A stretch of 64,000 nt of DNA from Brevundimonas sp. SGAir0440 (GCF_005484585.1 NZ_CP039435.1:2232001-2296000), one strand, 5' to 3'. Shown: positions 44,715-55,834, counted from the first letter of the stretch. Translations and numbers: made by a program. Notes: a model not told the origin generated them from the letters alone.

Positions 44715-46094
44715 TTAGCGGCGAACGGGCGTGGGAGCGCCGCGACCGCCACGACCGCGCAGCTTGGCCTTCTTGATCAGGCCTTCATACTGGTGCGCCA
44801 GCAGTTGGGACTGGATCTGGGCCACAGTGTCCATGGTGACCGAGACCACGATCAAGATAGACGTTCCGCCAAAGTACAGGCTGTTGCCGAACTGGCTGAC
44901 GATGAACTCCGGCAGCAGGCAGACGGCGGTGATGTAGGCGGCGCCGATCACGGTCAGGCGGGTCAGTACATAGTCCAGATATTCAGCCGTGCGCTTGCCC
45001 GGACGGATGCCCGGCAGAAAGCCGCCGTATTTCCGCAGGTTCTCGGCCGTGTCTTCGGGATTGAAGGTGATCGAGGTGTAGAAGAAGCAGAAGAAGACGA
45101 TCAGGGCAGCATACAACGCCATGAACAGCGGCTGGCCGTGCGTCAGCTGCGCCGTCACCAGCGGCAGCCAGCTCATCCAGCTGGGCAGGTCGGCGTTGGC
45201 CGTCATGGTCGCAACCGTCGTCGGCAGCATCAGCAGCGACGAGGCGAAGATCGGCGGGATCACGCCGGCGGTGTTGACCTTCAGCGGCAGGAACGAACGC
45301 TCGCCGCCAGCCATGCGGTTGCCTTCCTGGCGCTTCGGATACTGGATCAGAAGACGGCGCTGGGCGCGTTCCATGAAGACGATGAAGACCACGGTGGCCA
45401 CGGCCAGGATGGCGATGAACAGCAGGGCGAAGGCCGACATCTGGCCCTGCTGGGCCAGGCCCAGCAGGCGGGCGATGGTGGACGGCAGAACGGCCACGAT
45501 ACCGGCGAAGATGATCAGCGAGATGCCGTTGCCGACGCCGCGCGCCGTCACCTGCTCGCCCAGCCACATCAGGAACATGGTGCCGCCGGTCAGGGTCACG
45601 ACCGTCGAGATGATGAAGAAGATGCCAGGGTTGTCGACCAGGCCGGCCGTGCTGTTCAGGCCCGCCGCGATGCCGAAGGACTGCGCCAGCGCCAGGAACA
45701 CCGTCAGATAGCGGGTGTATTGGTTCAGCTGCTTGCGGCCGCTTTCGCCGCCTTCCTTCTTCAGCTTCTCCCAGGGCGGATACACCGTGCCCATCAGCTG
45801 CACGATGATCGAGGCCGAGATGTAGGGCATCACGTTCAGGGCGAAGATGGCCATACGCTCGACCGCGCCGCCCGAGAACATGTTGAACATGTCCAGGATG
45901 CCGCGCTGACCGTCCGGGTTCTGGAAGAACTGCAGGAAGGCCTGTGAGTTGATGCCCGGGATCGGCACATAGGTGCCGATGCGATAGACCAGAAGCGCGC
46001 CCAGCGTGAACAGCAGGCGTTTATGCAGCTCGGTCGCTTTCGCGAACGAGCCCATGTTCATATTGGCGGCGAGTTGTTCTGCGGCCGAAGCCAT
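44715..46094 (-). CDS. secY: Preprotein translocase subunit SecY
   Basis: A 459-residue channel of the Sec translocon with ten membrane helices. Conserved parts include YVPIPGINSQAFLQFF, the GMPYIS-like region MPYISASIIVQLMGTVYPPW, the VFIVFMERAQRRLLIQYPKRQ cytoplasmic loop and FNPEDTAENLRKYGGFLPGIRPG. It follows rplO, with a hairpin-bearing gap of 128 bases. Confidence 0.98.
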   Translation of the reverse strand: MASAAEQLAANMNMGSFAKATELHKRLLFTLGALLVYRIGTYVPIPGINSQAFLQFFQNPDGQRGILDMFNMFSGGAVERMAIFALNVMPYISASIIVQLMGTVYPPWEKLKKEGGESGRKQLNQYTRYLTVFLALAQSFGIAAGLNSTAGLVDNPGIFFIISTVVTLTGGTMFLMWLGEQVTARGVGNGISLIIFAGIVAVLPSTIARLLGLAQQGQMSAFALLFIAILAVATVVFIVFMERAQRRLLIQYPKRQEGNRMAGGERSFLPLKVNTAGVIPPIFASSLLMLPTTVATMTANADLPSWMSWLPLVTAQLTHGQPLFMALYAALIVFFCFFYTSITFNPEDTAENLRKYGGFLPGIRPGKRTAEYLDYVLTRLTVIGAAYITAVCLLPEFIVSQFGNSLYFGGTSILIVVSVTMDTVAQIQSQLLAHQYEGLIKKAKLRGRGGRGAPTPVRR

Positions 46095-46134
46095 TATGCG
46101 TCCCCACGACTGATTGAGTCGTCAGATAGGCGGA

Positions 46135-46161
46135 AAGCGGCCCTCATGCGAGGGCCGCTTC
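46135..46161 (-). terminator. Intercistronic hairpin between rplO and secY
   Basis: agcggccct (46136-46144) pairs with agggccgct (46151-46159) in a nine-base stem with six-base loop. There is no T-run of note on the minus strand. It may act as a partial terminator, a stability element or an RNase E processing point inside the ribosomal operon. Confidence 0.45.
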
Positions 46162-46222
46162 CGTTCTTTCGTCGTCGCAGATGTAATCAGGTCACGACCT
46201 AATCGCCGCGACGACGCGTGAC

Positions 46223-46816
46223 TTAGGCTTTGGCGGCGGTGCGCTTGGTGCGGGCCGAGATCTTGTTCTCGTCGCCGCGCGGTGCCTTGGCGGCCGGAGC
46301 CTTGCCCTTGGCGGCGTTGCGCTTCTCGACGCGCGCGGCGGCCTTGGCTTCGGCTTCGATGCGTTGCTCGACGACCGAGCCGCCAGCGGCCTCGATGGCC
46401 TTCTTGGCGCCGGCGGTGGCCGACCAGACGACCAGGTTCAACGCTTGCTTCAGCTCGCCGGTGCCCAGCAGACGCACGCCGTCCTTGACGCGACGGATCA
46501 CGCCGGCGGCGACCAGGGCATCGCCCTTCAGTTCGGACTTGGCGTCCAGCTTGCCGGCGTCCACGGCGTCCTGCAGGCGCCACAGGTTCACTTCAGCCAG
46601 CTTCAGAGCATTGGCGTTGTTGAAGCCGCGCTTGGGCATACGCATGTACAGCGGCATTTGGCCGCCTTCGAAGCCGCCGATGGCGACGCCCGAACGCGAC
46701 TTCTGACCCTTGACGCCACGGCCAGCGGTCTTGCCCTTGCCCGAACCGGGGCCACGGCCGACGCGCATGCGCTTCTTGTGGGCGCCTTCGTTGTCGCGGA
46801 TTTCGTTCAGTTTCAT
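46223..46816 (-). CDS. rplO: 50S ribosomal protein L15, with extended C-terminus
   Basis: A 197-residue protein; most L15 proteins have 145-160. The N-terminus [20 protein letters not shown] and [19 protein letters not shown] are normal. About 45 residues after the conserved core form an Ala/Lys/Arg tail ([20 protein letters not shown] and on). Such tails occur in several alphaproteobacteria and probably lie on the ribosome surface. Confidence 0.95.
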   Translation of the reverse strand: MKLNEIRDNEGAHKKRMRVGRGPGSGKGKTAGRGVKGQKSRSGVAIGGFEGGQMPLYMRMPKRGFNNANALKLAEVNLWRLQDAVDAGKLDAKSELKGDALVAAGVIRRVKDGVRLLGTGELKQALNLVVWSATAGAKKAIEAAGGSVVEQRIEAEAKAAARVEKRNAAKGKAPAAKAPRGDENKISARTKRTAAKA

Positions 46817-46921
46817 GTGCCTGATCCTTTCGGGTTCTAGCGCCCGGACATTGTCCGGACTCGGCTTGGAAAAAATGAAGGGCCGCTGATAAGCGACCCC
46901 TTGGGTATTCGCAAGTGCAGA

Positions 46922-46951
46922 AACGCCCTCCCCCGGGTTCGGGAGAGGGCG
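46922..46951 (-). other. Imperfect hairpin between rpmD and rplO
   Basis: gccctcccccg (46925-46935) pairs with cgggagagggc (46940-46950) with one mismatch; a gtt-type loop lies between. It is in the 142-base gap between rpmD and rplO. There is no T-run, so it is more likely a processing or stability element than a terminator. Confidence 0.4.
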
Positions 46952-46958
46952 AAACGGC

Positions 46959-47147
46959 TTACTTTTCGACGATCTCGGTCAGGTGGGCGACCTTGGCGAT
47001 CATCCCGCGAACCGAAGGCGTGTCTTCCAGGGTCGATTCACGACCTAGGCGGTTCAGACCCAGACCCACCAGAGTGGCGCGTTGGTCGCTCTTGCGGCGG
47101 ATCGGCGAACCGGTCTGCTTGACGGTGAGGGTTTTCTTCTCAGCCAT
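46959..47147 (-). CDS. rpmD: 50S ribosomal protein L30
   Basis: A 62-residue protein: [20 protein letters not shown] followed by [21 protein letters not shown], the conserved L30 fold. It follows rpsE by three bases. Confidence 0.97.
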   Translation of the reverse strand: MAEKKTLTVKQTGSPIRRKSDQRATLVGLGLNRLGRESTLEDTPSVRGMIAKVAHLTEIVEK

Positions 47148-47150
47148 GAC

Positions 47151-47759
47151 TTAGGACTCCACGGCTTCGGGCGCCGAGGCGCCGTCGTTGCGGCGGCCCA
47201 TCAGATCCGCGACCTTCTTGCCGCGCTTGGACGCGACTTGACGGGGCGAGGACTGGACCTTCAGCGCTTCGAACGTCGCGCGGATCATGTTGTAGGGGTT
47301 CGACGAACCGGTCGACTTGCCCACGACGTCCTGGACGCCGAGGGTTTCGAGCACGGCGCGCATCGGACCGCCCGCGATGACGCCGGTCCCGGGAGGGGCG
47401 GCGCGCATCATGATCTTGCCGGCGCCCCAACGGCCGTTGCCGTCGTGATGCAGCGTGCGGTTCTCGCGCAGCGGAACGCGGATCATCGTCTTCTTGGCTT
47501 CTTCGGTCGCCTTGCGGATGGCTTCCGGCACTTCGCGCGCCTTGCCGTGACCGAAGCCGACGCGACCCTTGCCGTCGCCGACGACCATCAGGGCTGCGAA
47601 GCTGAAGCGACGGCCGCCTTTGACGGTGGCGGCGACGCGGTTGATGTGAACCAGCTTCTCGACGATGTCGGAATCCGGACCATCGACAGCGGGACCGTTG
47701 CGGTTGTCACGACGGTTGCGATCGTTGCCGCCGCCGCCGCGTTGGGGTTGTTGCGCCAT
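47151..47759 (-). CDS. rpsE: 30S ribosomal protein S5
   Basis: A 202-residue fidelity protein. An Arg/Gly/Asn-rich N-terminal extension ([20 protein letters not shown]) precedes the S5 core [20 protein letters not shown] and the Gly-rich loop [18 protein letters not shown]. Confidence 0.97.
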   Translation of the reverse strand: MAQQPQRGGGGNDRNRRDNRNGPAVDGPDSDIVEKLVHINRVAATVKGGRRFSFAALMVVGDGKGRVGFGHGKAREVPEAIRKATEEAKKTMIRVPLRENRTLHHDGNGRWGAGKIMMRAAPPGTGVIAGGPMRAVLETLGVQDVVGKSTGSSNPYNMIRATFEALKVQSSPRQVASKRGKKVADLMGRRNDGASAPEAVES

Positions 47760-47771
47760 CTGTCGCGTCCC

Positions 47772-48128
47772 TTAGAAGTTCAGGCCGGCTTCACGCGCGG
47801 CTTCCGCCAGCGCCTTCACCCGTCCATGATAGATGTACTCGCCACGGTCGAAGACGACGTCCTTGACGCCCTTCTCGATGGCGCGTTCGGCGATCAGCTT
47901 GCCGATCGCGGCGGCCGCAGCCGTGTCCGAACCGCGCTTGCCCTTGCCGCCTTCCAGCGACGAGGCAGCCACGACGGTCACGCCCTGGGCGTCGTCGATG
48001 ATCTGGGCCGAGATGTTCTTGTCCGAACGGTAGACCGACAGGCGCAGACGACCGTTGGCGACAGCCTTCAGGCGGCGACGCGTGCGCTCCGAGCGACGCT
48101 TGGCTTGTTGTCGAAGAGAAAGAGCCAT
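47772..48128 (-). CDS. rplR: 50S ribosomal protein L18
   Basis: A 118-residue 5S rRNA-binding protein. It has the basic N-terminus [19 protein letters not shown], the [18 protein letters not shown] segment and C-terminal [20 protein letters not shown], all typical. Confidence 0.97.
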   Translation of the reverse strand: MALSLRQQAKRRSERTRRRLKAVANGRLRLSVYRSDKNISAQIIDDAQGVTVVAASSLEGGKGKRGSDTAAAAAIGKLIAERAIEKGVKDVVFDRGEYIYHGRVKALAEAAREAGLNF

Positions 48129-48131
48129 GAC

Positions 48132-48665
48132 TTACTTCTTCTTGCCTTCCTTGCGACGGACGGTCTCGCCCGCATAACGGACGCCCTTGCCCTTATAGGG
48201 CTCAGGCGGACGCAGCTTGCGGATGACCGCGGCGATCTGACCGACGGCTTGCTTGTCAGCGCCCGAGATCTTGATCTCGGTCTGCTTCGGCACGGCGAAG
48301 CTGACGCCCGACGGCGGAGCGATGTCGACTTCGTGCGAGAAGCCGAGTTGCAGCGACAGGGCGTCGCCCTTCATCGCGGCGCGGTAACCCACGCCGACCA
48401 GCTCCAGCGACTTCTCGAAGCCCGAGGTGACGCCCGTGATCATGTTGTCGACCAGGGTGCGCGACAGACCCCACATCGCGCGAGCGCGAGGCGTGTCCGA
48501 ACGCGGGGTCAGCGAGACTTCGTCGCCTTCCTGCTTGACTTCGATCTCGTCGGCGACGGTCCAGGCGCGTTCGCCCTTGGGTCCCTTGACGGTGATGTTC
48601 TGGCCGTCGAGCGTGACAGTCACGCCCTTCGGCACGGCGATGGTTTTCTTGCCAATACGGGACAT
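48132..48665 (-). CDS. rplF: 50S ribosomal protein L6
   Basis: A 177-residue protein of two tandem RNA-binding folds. [17 protein letters not shown] begins it, and [20 protein letters not shown] is the classical C-terminal signature. One base separates it from rpsH. Confidence 0.98.
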   Translation of the reverse strand: MSRIGKKTIAVPKGVTVTLDGQNITVKGPKGERAWTVADEIEVKQEGDEVSLTPRSDTPRARAMWGLSRTLVDNMITGVTSGFEKSLELVGVGYRAAMKGDALSLQLGFSHEVDIAPPSGVSFAVPKQTEIKISGADKQAVGQIAAVIRKLRPPEPYKGKGVRYAGETVRRKEGKKK

Positions 48666-48666
48666 A

Positions 48667-49065
48667 TCAGTAGACCCTGCAGAGGACTTCGCCGCCGACG
48701 TTAGCGTCGCGGGCGGAAGCGTCGGACATGACGCCCTTCGAAGTCGAGAGGATCGAGATGCCGAGGCCGTTCTTGACGGGCTTCAGATCGCCGATCGCCG
48801 AATAGACGCGGCGGCCCGGCTTGGACACGCGCGCGATCTCGGCGATGACGGGCTGACCGTCGAAGTACTTCAGCTCGATCTCGAACTGCGGAAACTCACC
48901 CGGGTTCTGAACCAGGTTGTAGCCGCGGATGTAGCCTTCGTCCTGCAGCACGTCGAGGACGCGCTGGCGCAGACGCGAGGCCGGGGTCAGCACCTTGGAA
49001 CGCTTGCGGGTCGCCGCGTTCTTGATGCGAGCGATCATGTCGCTCAGGGGATCGTTGATCATCAT
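48667..49065 (-). CDS. rpsH: 30S ribosomal protein S8
   Basis: A 132-residue protein that binds 16S rRNA helix 21. [15 protein letters not shown] and the C-terminal [18 protein letters not shown] are diagnostic. In E. coli S8 represses the spc operon; whether it does so here is unknown. Two consecutive ATGs (49065, 49062) are both possible starts. Confidence 0.97.
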   Translation of the reverse strand: MMINDPLSDMIARIKNAATRKRSKVLTPASRLRQRVLDVLQDEGYIRGYNLVQNPGEFPQFEIELKYFDGQPVIAEIARVSKPGRRVYSAIGDLKPVKNGLGISILSTSKGVMSDASARDANVGGEVLCRVY

Positions 49066-49080
49066 GTCTGTTCGCTCCCC

Positions 49081-49386
49081 TTACCAGCTGGACTTCGTCA
49101 GGCCGGGAATCTGGCCCAGGTTGCCCAGTTCACGCAGCGCAATACGGCTCATCTTGAGCTTGCGGTAGAACGCCCGCGGACGACCCGTCACTTCGCAGCG
49201 GTTGCGAATGCGGCTCGGCGCGGAGTTGCGCGGCAGGGCGGCCAGTTGCAGGCGCGCCTCGAAGCGCTCCTCCAGCGGCAGGTTTTCGTCGTTGGCGGTC
49301 GCCTTCAGGGCGGCCCGCTTCGCGGCATACTTCGCAACCAGGGCCTTGACGGCTTCGTTGCGGTTTACGGCGCTTTTCTTAGCCAT
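49081..49386 (-). CDS. rpsN: 30S ribosomal protein S14, zinc-free type
   Basis: A 101-residue long-form S14 lacking the CxxC-x12-CxxC zinc motif, so of the C-minus type. [20 protein letters not shown] and the terminal IPGLTKSSW are conserved. Confidence 0.97.
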   Translation of the reverse strand: MAKKSAVNRNEAVKALVAKYAAKRAALKATANDENLPLEERFEARLQLAALPRNSAPSRIRNRCEVTGRPRAFYRKLKMSRIALRELGNLGQIPGLTKSSW

Positions 49387-49405
49387 TGTGCTCTTCCCTT
49401 CCCGC

Positions 49406-49966
49406 TCAGTTCTTCACGAACGGGAACTTGAACTCGGTGAGGAGAGCCTTGGCTTCCTCATCGGTCTTGGCCGTGGTGCAGACGACAATGTCCATGCCCC
49501 ACATCTGATCGATCTGGTCGTAGTTGATCTCCGGGAACACGATGTGCTCCTTCAGACCCGTGGCGTAGTTGCCGCGACCATCGAAGGACGTGCCCTTCAG
49601 ACCACGGAAATCTTTCACGCGCGGCAGCGCGATCGTGATGAACCGGTCCAGGAACTCGTACATCTGGTCGCCGCGCAGGGTGACCTTGCCGCCGATGACC
49701 ATGCCTTCGCGCAGCTTGAAGCCGGCGATGGAGTTACGGGCCTTGGTGGCGACGGCCTTCTGACCGGCGATGGCGGTCAGATCCTTGAGGGCGGTGTTCG
49801 CCTTCTTGGAGTCCGCGACGGCTTCGCCGATGCCCATGTTCAGGACGATCTTGTCCAGCTTGGGCACCTGCATTTCGTTCGTGTAGCCGAACTTTTCCTT
49901 CATCACCTGGCGGATGCGAGCGTGATACTCGTCCTTGAGGCGCGGGGTGTACTTCTCGGTAGCCAT
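49406..49966 (-). CDS. rplE: 50S ribosomal protein L5
   Basis: A 186-residue 5S rRNA and tRNA contact protein. [20 protein letters not shown] and [17 protein letters not shown] are typical. Its ATG overlaps the rplX stop by one base (TGATG). Confidence 0.98.
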   Translation of the reverse strand: MATEKYTPRLKDEYHARIRQVMKEKFGYTNEMQVPKLDKIVLNMGIGEAVADSKKANTALKDLTAIAGQKAVATKARNSIAGFKLREGMVIGGKVTLRGDQMYEFLDRFITIALPRVKDFRGLKGTSFDGRGNYATGLKEHIVFPEINYDQIDQMWGMDIVVCTTAKTDEEAKALLTEFKFPFVKN

Positions 49967-50274
49967 CAGATGACGTCTCCCGTCGTCTTGGCGATGCGGA
50001 CCTTCTTGTCCCCATCGATCTTGAAGCCGACGCGGGTCGCCTTGCCGTTGGCGTCGGCGATCGCGACGTTCGACAGGTGAAGCGAGGCTTCCTTGTTCTT
50101 GATGCCGCCCTGCGGGTCAGCTTGGCTCGGCCGCGTGTGGCGCTGAACCATGTTGACGCCTTCGACGAGGACGCGGTTTTCGGTGGGCAGGACCTTCAGC
50201 ACGTTACCCGTGCGGCCCTTGTCCTTGCCGGTGAGGACGACGACGCGGTCGCCCTTCTTGATCTTGGCGGCCAT
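49966..50274 (-). CDS. rplX: 50S ribosomal protein L24
   Basis: A 102-residue KOW-domain assembly-initiator protein: [20 protein letters not shown] and [20 protein letters not shown] are clear. One base follows rplN. Confidence 0.98.
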   Translation of the reverse strand: MAAKIKKGDRVVVLTGKDKGRTGNVLKVLPTENRVLVEGVNMVQRHTRPSQADPQGGIKNKEASLHLSNVAIADANGKATRVGFKIDGDKKVRIAKTTGDVI

Positions 50275-50275
50275 G

Positions 50276-50644
50276 TTACAGGACCTCCGGAGCCAGCGAG
50301 ATGATCTTCATGTGGTTCTTGGCGCGCAGTTCGCGAGGAACCGGCCCGAAGATCCGCGTGCCGACAGGCTCGTTCTGCTTGTTGACGATGACGGCGGCCG
50401 ACTTGTCAAAGCGGATGACCGAGCCGTCCTTGCGTTGGATGTCCTTGGCGGTGCGCACGACGATGGCGCGAACGACGTCGCCCTTCTTCACACGGCCGCG
50501 CGGAATGGCTTCCTTCACGGAGGCGACGATTGTGTCGCCGATCGAGGCGTAGCGGCGCTTGGAGCCGCCCAACACCTTGATGCACATGACCCGGCGGGCG
50601 CCCGAATTATCGGCCACTTCCAGGTTAGTTTGCATCTGGATCAT
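50276..50644 (-). CDS. rplN: 50S ribosomal protein L14
   Basis: A 122-residue subunit-interface protein: [20 protein letters not shown] and the ending [16 protein letters not shown] ([11 protein letters not shown]). It is the first spc-type gene, 18 bases after rpsQ. Confidence 0.98.
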   Translation of the reverse strand: MIQMQTNLEVADNSGARRVMCIKVLGGSKRRYASIGDTIVASVKEAIPRGRVKKGDVVRAIVVRTAKDIQRKDGSVIRFDKSAAVIVNKQNEPVGTRIFGPVPRELRAKNHMKIISLAPEVL

Positions 50645-50662
50645 AAGATCAGATCCTTCTGA

Positions 50663-50905
50663 TTACGAGGCGGAGGCGTTGGAAAGAACTTCCCAGCGCT
50701 TCAGTTTGGACTTGGGGGCGCACTCGACGATGCGAGCGATGTCGCCGACCTTGAGCGCGTTGGCTTCGTCGTGCGCGTGGTACTTCTTGGACGACCGGAC
50801 GGTCTTCTTCAGAAGCGGGTGAAGCAGGGTGCGCTCCACCTTCACAACGACAGTCTTCTCGCCCTTGTCGGACACGACCACGCCTTCAAGAATTCGCTTG
50901 GGCAT
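50663..50905 (-). CDS. rpsQ: 30S ribosomal protein S17
   Basis: An 80-residue protein. [20 protein letters not shown] begins it; an ATG at 50983 would add 26 residues without conservation. [20 protein letters not shown] is the family core. Confidence 0.97.
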   Translation of the reverse strand: MPKRILEGVVVSDKGEKTVVVKVERTLLHPLLKKTVRSSKKYHAHDEANALKVGDIARIVECAPKSKLKRWEVLSNASAS

Positions 50906-50915
50906 ATTCGTTTCC

Positions 50916-51113
50916 TTACGAGGCCGCACGCTTCTCGCGCAGAAGCGTCGAGATGCGAGCGATGTCTTTGCGGACTTCACCAACGCGGTGAGTCTTTTCC
51001 ATTTGGCCGGTGGCCGCCTGGAAGCGCAGGTTGAACTGTTCCTTCTTGAGCTTCAGCAGCTCGTCGGACAGTTGGTCGGTCGTTTGCGACCGCAGATCGG
51101 CGATCTTGGTCAT
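50916..51113 (-). CDS. rpmC: 50S ribosomal protein L29
   Basis: A 65-residue two-helix protein near the exit tunnel, where SRP and trigger factor dock: [20 protein letters not shown] is the usual core. Its ATG overlaps the rplP stop by one base (TAATG). Confidence 0.97.
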   Translation of the reverse strand: MTKIADLRSQTTDQLSDELLKLKKEQFNLRFQAATGQMEKTHRVGEVRKDIARISTLLREKRAAS

Positions 51114-51553
51114 TAGGCGGCAGCCTCCACATGCGCGACGCCGGCGTCGATACGGGTCACGACCTTGGTGCGGACCGGCAGCTTGGCGGCGCCGAGACGG
51201 AGTGCTTCGCGGGCGACATCGTCCGGCACGCCGTCGATTTCAAACAGGATGCGGCCCGGGTGGCAACGCGCGGCCCAGTGGTCCACGGCGCCCTTGCCCT
51301 TACCCATCCGGACTTCGGCCGGCTTGCCCGTGACGGGCAGGTCGGGGAAGACGCGGATCCAGACGCGGCCCTGACGCTTCATCTGGCGAGTGATCGCGCG
51401 GCGAGCCGCTTCGATCTGACGCGCGGTGATGCGTTCCGGCTCCAGCGTCTTCAGGCCATACGACCCGAAGTTCAGCGAGAAACCGCCCTTGGCCGAGCCA
51501 TGGATCCGGCCCTTGAAGGCCTTGCGGTATTTGGTCTTCTTCGGTTGCAACAT
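51113..51553 (-). CDS. rplP: 50S ribosomal protein L16
   Basis: A 146-residue protein near the A site. [19 protein letters not shown] is the family start; [20 protein letters not shown] follows. Three bases separate it from rpsC. Confidence 0.98.
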   Translation of the reverse strand: MLQPKKTKYRKAFKGRIHGSAKGGFSLNFGSYGLKTLEPERITARQIEAARRAITRQMKRQGRVWIRVFPDLPVTGKPAEVRMGKGKGAVDHWAARCHPGRILFEIDGVPDDVAREALRLGAAKLPVRTKVVTRIDAGVAHVEAAA

Positions 51554-51556
51554 GAC

Positions 51557-52312
51557 TTAGTTCTCACGTCCCCGGTCGCGACGCGGACCGCGGTCGCCAC
51601 GGGGGCCGCCGCGTTCGCGGCCTTCGTTCGAGGACGGACCCGACGCTTCCTGGGCCCAACGCTTGTCCTGCGCCATGGGATCGTGCTCCAGCACTTCACC
51701 CTTAAAGACCCAGACCTTCACGCCGATGATGCCGTAGGTCGTCTTGGCTTCGTAGAAGCCATAGTCGATGTCGGCGCGCAGCGTGTGAAGCGGCACGCGA
51801 CCTTCGCGGTACCATTCCATACGCGCGATTTCGGCGCCGCCCAGACGACCCGAGACATTCATACGAATGCCCTTGGCGCCCAGACGCATGGCCGACTGCA
51901 TCGAACGCTTCATGGCGCGACGGAAGGCCACGCGGCGCTCCAGCTGTTGCGCGATGTTCTCGGCGATCAGCTGCGCATCGGTTTCCGGCTTGCGGACTTC
52001 GATGATGTTCAGGTGAACTTCACCCTCGGTGCGCGCCGAGATGTCCTTGCGGAGCTTCTCGATGTCAGCGCCCTTCTTGCCGATCACGACGCCCGGACGG
52101 GCGGCGTAGATGGTGATGCGGCACTTCTTGTGCGGGCGCTCAATGATGATGCGCGACACGCCGGCGGCGGCCAGGCGTTCCCGCAGCCACTCGCGCAGCT
52201 TCAGGTCCTGGTGCAGCAGGCGGGAATAGTCGGCGCCGGCGGCGAACCAGCGGCTGTCCCACGTGCGGTTCACGCCGAGGCGCAGACCGACCGGATTGAT
52301 TTTCTGTCCCAT
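51557..52312 (-). CDS. rpsC: 30S ribosomal protein S3
   Basis: A 251-residue mRNA-entry protein. The KH domain has [20 protein letters not shown]. The last 25 residues are an Arg/Gly/Asp tail ([20 protein letters not shown]). The start overlaps the rplV stop by one base. Confidence 0.98.
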   Translation of the reverse strand: MGQKINPVGLRLGVNRTWDSRWFAAGADYSRLLHQDLKLREWLRERLAAAGVSRIIIERPHKKCRITIYAARPGVVIGKKGADIEKLRKDISARTEGEVHLNIIEVRKPETDAQLIAENIAQQLERRVAFRRAMKRSMQSAMRLGAKGIRMNVSGRLGGAEIARMEWYREGRVPLHTLRADIDYGFYEAKTTYGIIGVKVWVFKGEVLEHDPMAQDKRWAQEASGPSSNEGRERGGPRGDRGPRRDRGREN

Positions 52313-52692
52313 CAGGCGGCCTCGCCGGCTTCACGGACCACGATGGTGATCTCGCTGAACGGTTTCAGGATGCGCGACGAACGACCGCGAGCACGGCTCG
52401 CGAAACGCTTCATCACCAGGTTCTTGCCCACAAAGGCCTCGGCGACGACCAGATTGTCGATGTCGAGGTTGTGGTTGTTCTCGGCGTTCGAGATCGCCGA
52501 ATACAGGACCTTGCGGACGTCGCCGGCGATGCGCTTACGGCTGAATTCCAGCTCGTTCAGCGCCTTCTGGACCGGCATGCCGCGGATCGAAGCGGCGACC
52601 AGGTTCAGCTTTTGCGGGCTGATGCGCACGTTGACCAGCTTGGCGCGGGCCTCGGTCGGGGCGACCCGACGCTCGTTTTTTGTCTGGGCCAT
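52312..52692 (-). CDS. rplV: 50S ribosomal protein L22
   Basis: A 126-residue exit-tunnel protein: [20 protein letters not shown] and the tunnel-hairpin region [18 protein letters not shown] are conserved. It follows rpsS by three bases. Confidence 0.97.
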   Translation of the reverse strand: MAQTKNERRVAPTEARAKLVNVRISPQKLNLVAASIRGMPVQKALNELEFSRKRIAGDVRKVLYSAISNAENNHNLDIDNLVVAEAFVGKNLVMKRFASRARGRSSRILKPFSEITIVVREAGEAA

Positions 52693-52695
52693 CGG

Positions 52696-52974
52696 TTACT
52701 TCCTTTTGGCCTTCTTGTCCGCCGCGTGACCCGGGAAGTTCCGGGTCGGGGCGAACTCGCCGAGCTTCATTCCGACCATCTCTTCCGAGACCGACACGGG
52801 CACGTGCTTCTGACCGTTATGGACGCCGAACGTCAGACCGACGAACTGCGGCAGGATGGTGGAGCGGCGCGACCAGGTCTTGATCACGTCCTTGCGGCCC
52901 GACGATTGAACGGCGTCGGCCTTCTTGAGCAGATACCCGTCGACAAACGGGCCTTTCCAGGAGGAGCGGGCCAT
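52696..52974 (-). CDS. rpsS: 30S ribosomal protein S19
   Basis: A 92-residue head protein: [18 protein letters not shown] and [20 protein letters not shown] are typical. Two bases follow rplB. Confidence 0.98.
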   Translation of the reverse strand: MARSSWKGPFVDGYLLKKADAVQSSGRKDVIKTWSRRSTILPQFVGLTFGVHNGQKHVPVSVSEEMVGMKLGEFAPTRNFPGHAADKKAKRK

Positions 52975-52976
52975 TC

Positions 52977-53813
52977 TTAGCGAGCCTTCTTAACGTGGCG
53001 GGTACGGATGATGTACTTGTCCGTAGCCTTGTTCTTGCGGGTACGAGTGCCCTTGGTGTCCTTACCCCACGGCGTGACGGGGGTGCGACCACCAGAGGTC
53101 CGGCCTTCACCACCACCATGCGGGTGGTCGATCGGGTTCATGGCGACGCCGCGAACGTGCGGACGCCAGCCCATGTGACGCTTGCGACCGGCCTTGCCCA
53201 GGTTCTGGTTCATGTGGTCGGGGTTCGAAACCGCGCCCACCGTGGCGATGCAGCCGTCCAGGACCATGCGCAGTTCGCCCGAGCCGAGACGGATCTGGGC
53301 GTAGCCCTGATCGCGACCGACCAACTGGGCGTAGGCGCCGGCCGAACGGGCCAACTGGGCGCCCTTGCCCGGCTTCATTTCAATGTTGTGGATGATCGTA
53401 CCCACCGGCATCGAACGAAGCGGCATGGCGTTGCCCGGCTTCACGTCGGTCTTTTCGCCCGCGACGATCGTGTCGCCCGCCTTAAGGCGTTGCGGCGCGA
53501 TGATGTAGGTCTTCTCGCCGTCGGCATAGGTGACCAGGGCGATGAAGGCCGTGCGGTTCGGGTCGTATTCCAGACGCTCGACCGTGCCGACCATGTCCCA
53601 CTTGCGACGCTTGAAGTCGATCTTGCGGTACAGGGTCTTGGCGCCGCCGCCGCGGAAGCGGACCGCGATGCGACCGCCCTGCCCGCGTCCGCCCGACTTG
53701 GTCAGGCCTTCGGTCAGCGACTTTTCCGGACGGCCCTTGTGGAGTTCCGAACGGTCGACCAGCACGAGGGCGCGACGGCCCGGCGAAGTCGGATTGTAGG
53801 TTTTCAAGGCCAT
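52977..53813 (-). CDS. rplB: 50S ribosomal protein L2
   Basis: A 278-residue protein next to the peptidyl-transferase centre. It contains GRNNRGRI-region equivalents ([20 protein letters not shown]) and [17 protein letters not shown] with the conserved active-centre His. Confidence 0.98.
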   Translation of the reverse strand: MALKTYNPTSPGRRALVLVDRSELHKGRPEKSLTEGLTKSGGRGQGGRIAVRFRGGGAKTLYRKIDFKRRKWDMVGTVERLEYDPNRTAFIALVTYADGEKTYIIAPQRLKAGDTIVAGEKTDVKPGNAMPLRSMPVGTIIHNIEMKPGKGAQLARSAGAYAQLVGRDQGYAQIRLGSGELRMVLDGCIATVGAVSNPDHMNQNLGKAGRKRHMGWRPHVRGVAMNPIDHPHGGGEGRTSGGRTPVTPWGKDTKGTRTRKNKATDKYIIRTRHVKKAR

Positions 53814-53817
53814 CTGA

Positions 53818-54120
53818 TCAGAGCCCCGTGGTGACGTCGATCGACTGGCCGTCGGCCAGCGTCACGATCGCTTTTTTGATGTCGACGCGACGACCCAGGA
53901 TGCCCCGGAAGCGCTTGGTCTTGCCCTTTTGAACCAGGGTGTTGACCTTGACGACGTTGACTTTGAACAGGCTTTCGACCGCAGCGGCGATCTCGTCCTT
54001 GGACGCCGTGTCGGCGACGCGGAAGACGACCTTGTTCTGCTCGGACAGGATCGTGGCCTTTTCGGTGATCACCGGGGCCAGGATGGTGTCGTAGTGCTTG
54101 GCGGTAGGTTGAGCGGCCAT
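53818..54120 (-). CDS. rplW: 50S ribosomal protein L23
   Basis: A 100-residue exit-tunnel protein, the docking site for trigger factor: [20 protein letters not shown] and [19 protein letters not shown]. Overlaps the rplD stop by one base. Confidence 0.97.
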   Translation of the reverse strand: MAAQPTAKHYDTILAPVITEKATILSEQNKVVFRVADTASKDEIAAAVESLFKVNVVKVNTLVQKGKTKRFRGILGRRVDIKKAIVTLADGQSIDVTTGL

Positions 54121-54758
54121 TACGCGGCTTCCTTATCGCTGAAGCGGGCTTCGATGGCCTCGATGGCGGCCTTCGTCAGCACCAGCTTGTCAGCCCGCAG
54201 GATGTCATAGACGTTCAGGCCGGCGTTCGGCAGCACGTCGATGTGCGGGATGTTGCGTGCGGCCAGGCCGAAGTTCGTGTCGACTTCGGGACCCGCGATG
54301 ATGAGAGCCTTGGTCCAGCCCAGCTTGCCGAGCGTTTCGCGCAGCGAAGCGGTCTTGGCTTCCTTGACCGAGACGGTGTCGACCACGATCAGGTCGCCCG
54401 ACTTGGCCTTGGAGGACAGGGCGTGACGCAGAGCCAGGGCGCGGATCTTCTTCGGCAGCGAGAAGCCGTGATCGCGAACGATCGGGCCGAAGGCGCGCGA
54501 ACCGCCGACGAACTGCGGTGCACGGCGCGAACCGTGACGAGCGCCGCCGGTGCCCTTTTGCTTGTACATCTTCTTACCCGTACGAGAGTTCTCGTTGCGG
54601 GTTTGAACCTTGTGCGTACCGGCGCGGCGCTTGGCCAGTTGCCAGTTGACGGTGCGGGCCAGAATGTCGCCGCGGATGTCGGAGATGCCGAAGACGGCGT
54701 CCGACAGTTCCACGTCGCCAGCAGCCTTGCCGTCGAGTTGGATGACAGAGAGTTTCAT
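54120..54758 (-). CDS. rplD: 50S ribosomal protein L4
   Basis: A 212-residue protein with the tunnel-lining loop [20 protein letters not shown]. In E. coli L4 represses the S10 operon through its leader. Its start overlaps the rplC stop by one base. Confidence 0.97.
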   Translation of the reverse strand: MKLSVIQLDGKAAGDVELSDAVFGISDIRGDILARTVNWQLAKRRAGTHKVQTRNENSRTGKKMYKQKGTGGARHGSRRAPQFVGGSRAFGPIVRDHGFSLPKKIRALALRHALSSKAKSGDLIVVDTVSVKEAKTASLRETLGKLGWTKALIIAGPEVDTNFGLAARNIPHIDVLPNAGLNVYDILRADKLVLTKAAIEAIEARFSDKEAA

Positions 54759-55507
54759 TACGCTTCACCGCCTTCGGTCGCTTCGACGGGGGCTTCTTCA
54801 GCCGGGGTCGAGGCGGGTTGAGCAGCAGACTTGCTCGACTTCAGCGCGCCGGGGAACGGAGCGTCGGCCGGGCGAGCCTTCTTGATGGCGTCGCGAACCT
54901 TGACGTAGCTGCCGTCGTGACCGGGGACGGCGCCCTTGATCAGGATCAGGCCACGCTCGGCGTCCACGCGGACGACGGTCAGGTTCTGGGTGGTGACGGT
55001 TTCGGCGCCGTAGTGGCCGGCCATCTTCTTGCCGGGGAACGTGCGACCCGGGTCCTGACGGTTACCCGTCGAACCGTGCGAACGGTGCGAGACCGAAACG
55101 CCGTGGGTGGCGCGAAGGCCGCCGAAGTTCCAGCGCTTCATGGCGCCGGCGAAGCCCTTACCGATGGTCTCGCCTTGGATGTCGACCTTCTGGCCCACCA
55201 GGAAGTGTTCGGCCGACAGTTCGGCGCCCACGTCCAGCAGACCGTCCGCATCGACGCGGAACTCGGTCACATAGGCTTTCGGTTCGACTTCCGCCTTGGC
55301 GAAGGTCTCGCGTTGAGCCTTGTTGGTGTTCTTAGCCTTCTTCGTGCCAGCGCCCAGCTGGAGCGCGACGTAGCCGTCACGCTCCTGGGTACGTTGGCCG
55401 ACGACTTGGCAGCCGTCGAGCTGCAGCACAGTGACCGGTACGTGCGCGCCGTCATCGGCGAACACGCGGGTCATGCCCAGCTTCTTGGCGATCACGCCCG
55501 TGCGCAT
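54758..55507 (-). CDS. rplC: 50S ribosomal protein L3, with acidic C-terminal tail
   Basis: A 249-residue protein, about 40 longer than E. coli L3. [19 protein letters not shown] and [20 protein letters not shown] are diagnostic. The extra C-terminus is an Ala/Pro/Glu/Ser tail ([19 protein letters not shown]). Confidence 0.97.
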   Translation of the reverse strand: MRTGVIAKKLGMTRVFADDGAHVPVTVLQLDGCQVVGQRTQERDGYVALQLGAGTKKAKNTNKAQRETFAKAEVEPKAYVTEFRVDADGLLDVGAELSAEHFLVGQKVDIQGETIGKGFAGAMKRWNFGGLRATHGVSVSHRSHGSTGNRQDPGRTFPGKKMAGHYGAETVTTQNLTVVRVDAERGLILIKGAVPGHDGSYVKVRDAIKKARPADAPFPGALKSSKSAAQPASTPAEEAPVEATEGGEA

Positions 55508-55528
55508 CGGATCCCGCCTCTTTCTACT

Positions 55529-55834
55529 TTAAATCTTGATCTCGACGTCCACGCCGGCGGACAGGTCGAGCTTCATGAGCGCGTCCACGGTCTGCGGGGT
55601 GGGGTCGACGATGTCGAGCACGCGTTTGTGCGTGCGGATTTCAAACTGCTCACGCGACTTCTTATCGACGTGCGGAGAGCGGTTCACGGTGAACTTCTCG
55701 ATCAGGGTCGGCAGCGGAATCGGACCGCGAACGGTCGCGCCGGTGCGCTTGGCGGTATTAACGATCTCGCGCGTCGAAAAATCGAGGACGCGGTGATCAA
55801 AGGCCTTGAGCCTGATGCGGATGCTTTGATCCAT
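55529..55834 (-). CDS. rpsJ: 30S ribosomal protein S10
   Basis: A 101-residue protein, also the NusE antitermination factor. [18 protein letters not shown] is the family start (an ATG at 55852 adds six residues). It contains the conserved loop [20 protein letters not shown]. It is the first gene of the cluster; the promoter should lie in the 590-base gap before the outer-membrane gene. Confidence 0.97.
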   Translation of the reverse strand: MDQSIRIRLKAFDHRVLDFSTREIVNTAKRTGATVRGPIPLPTLIEKFTVNRSPHVDKKSREQFEIRTHKRVLDIVDPTPQTVDALMKLDLSAGVDVEIKI

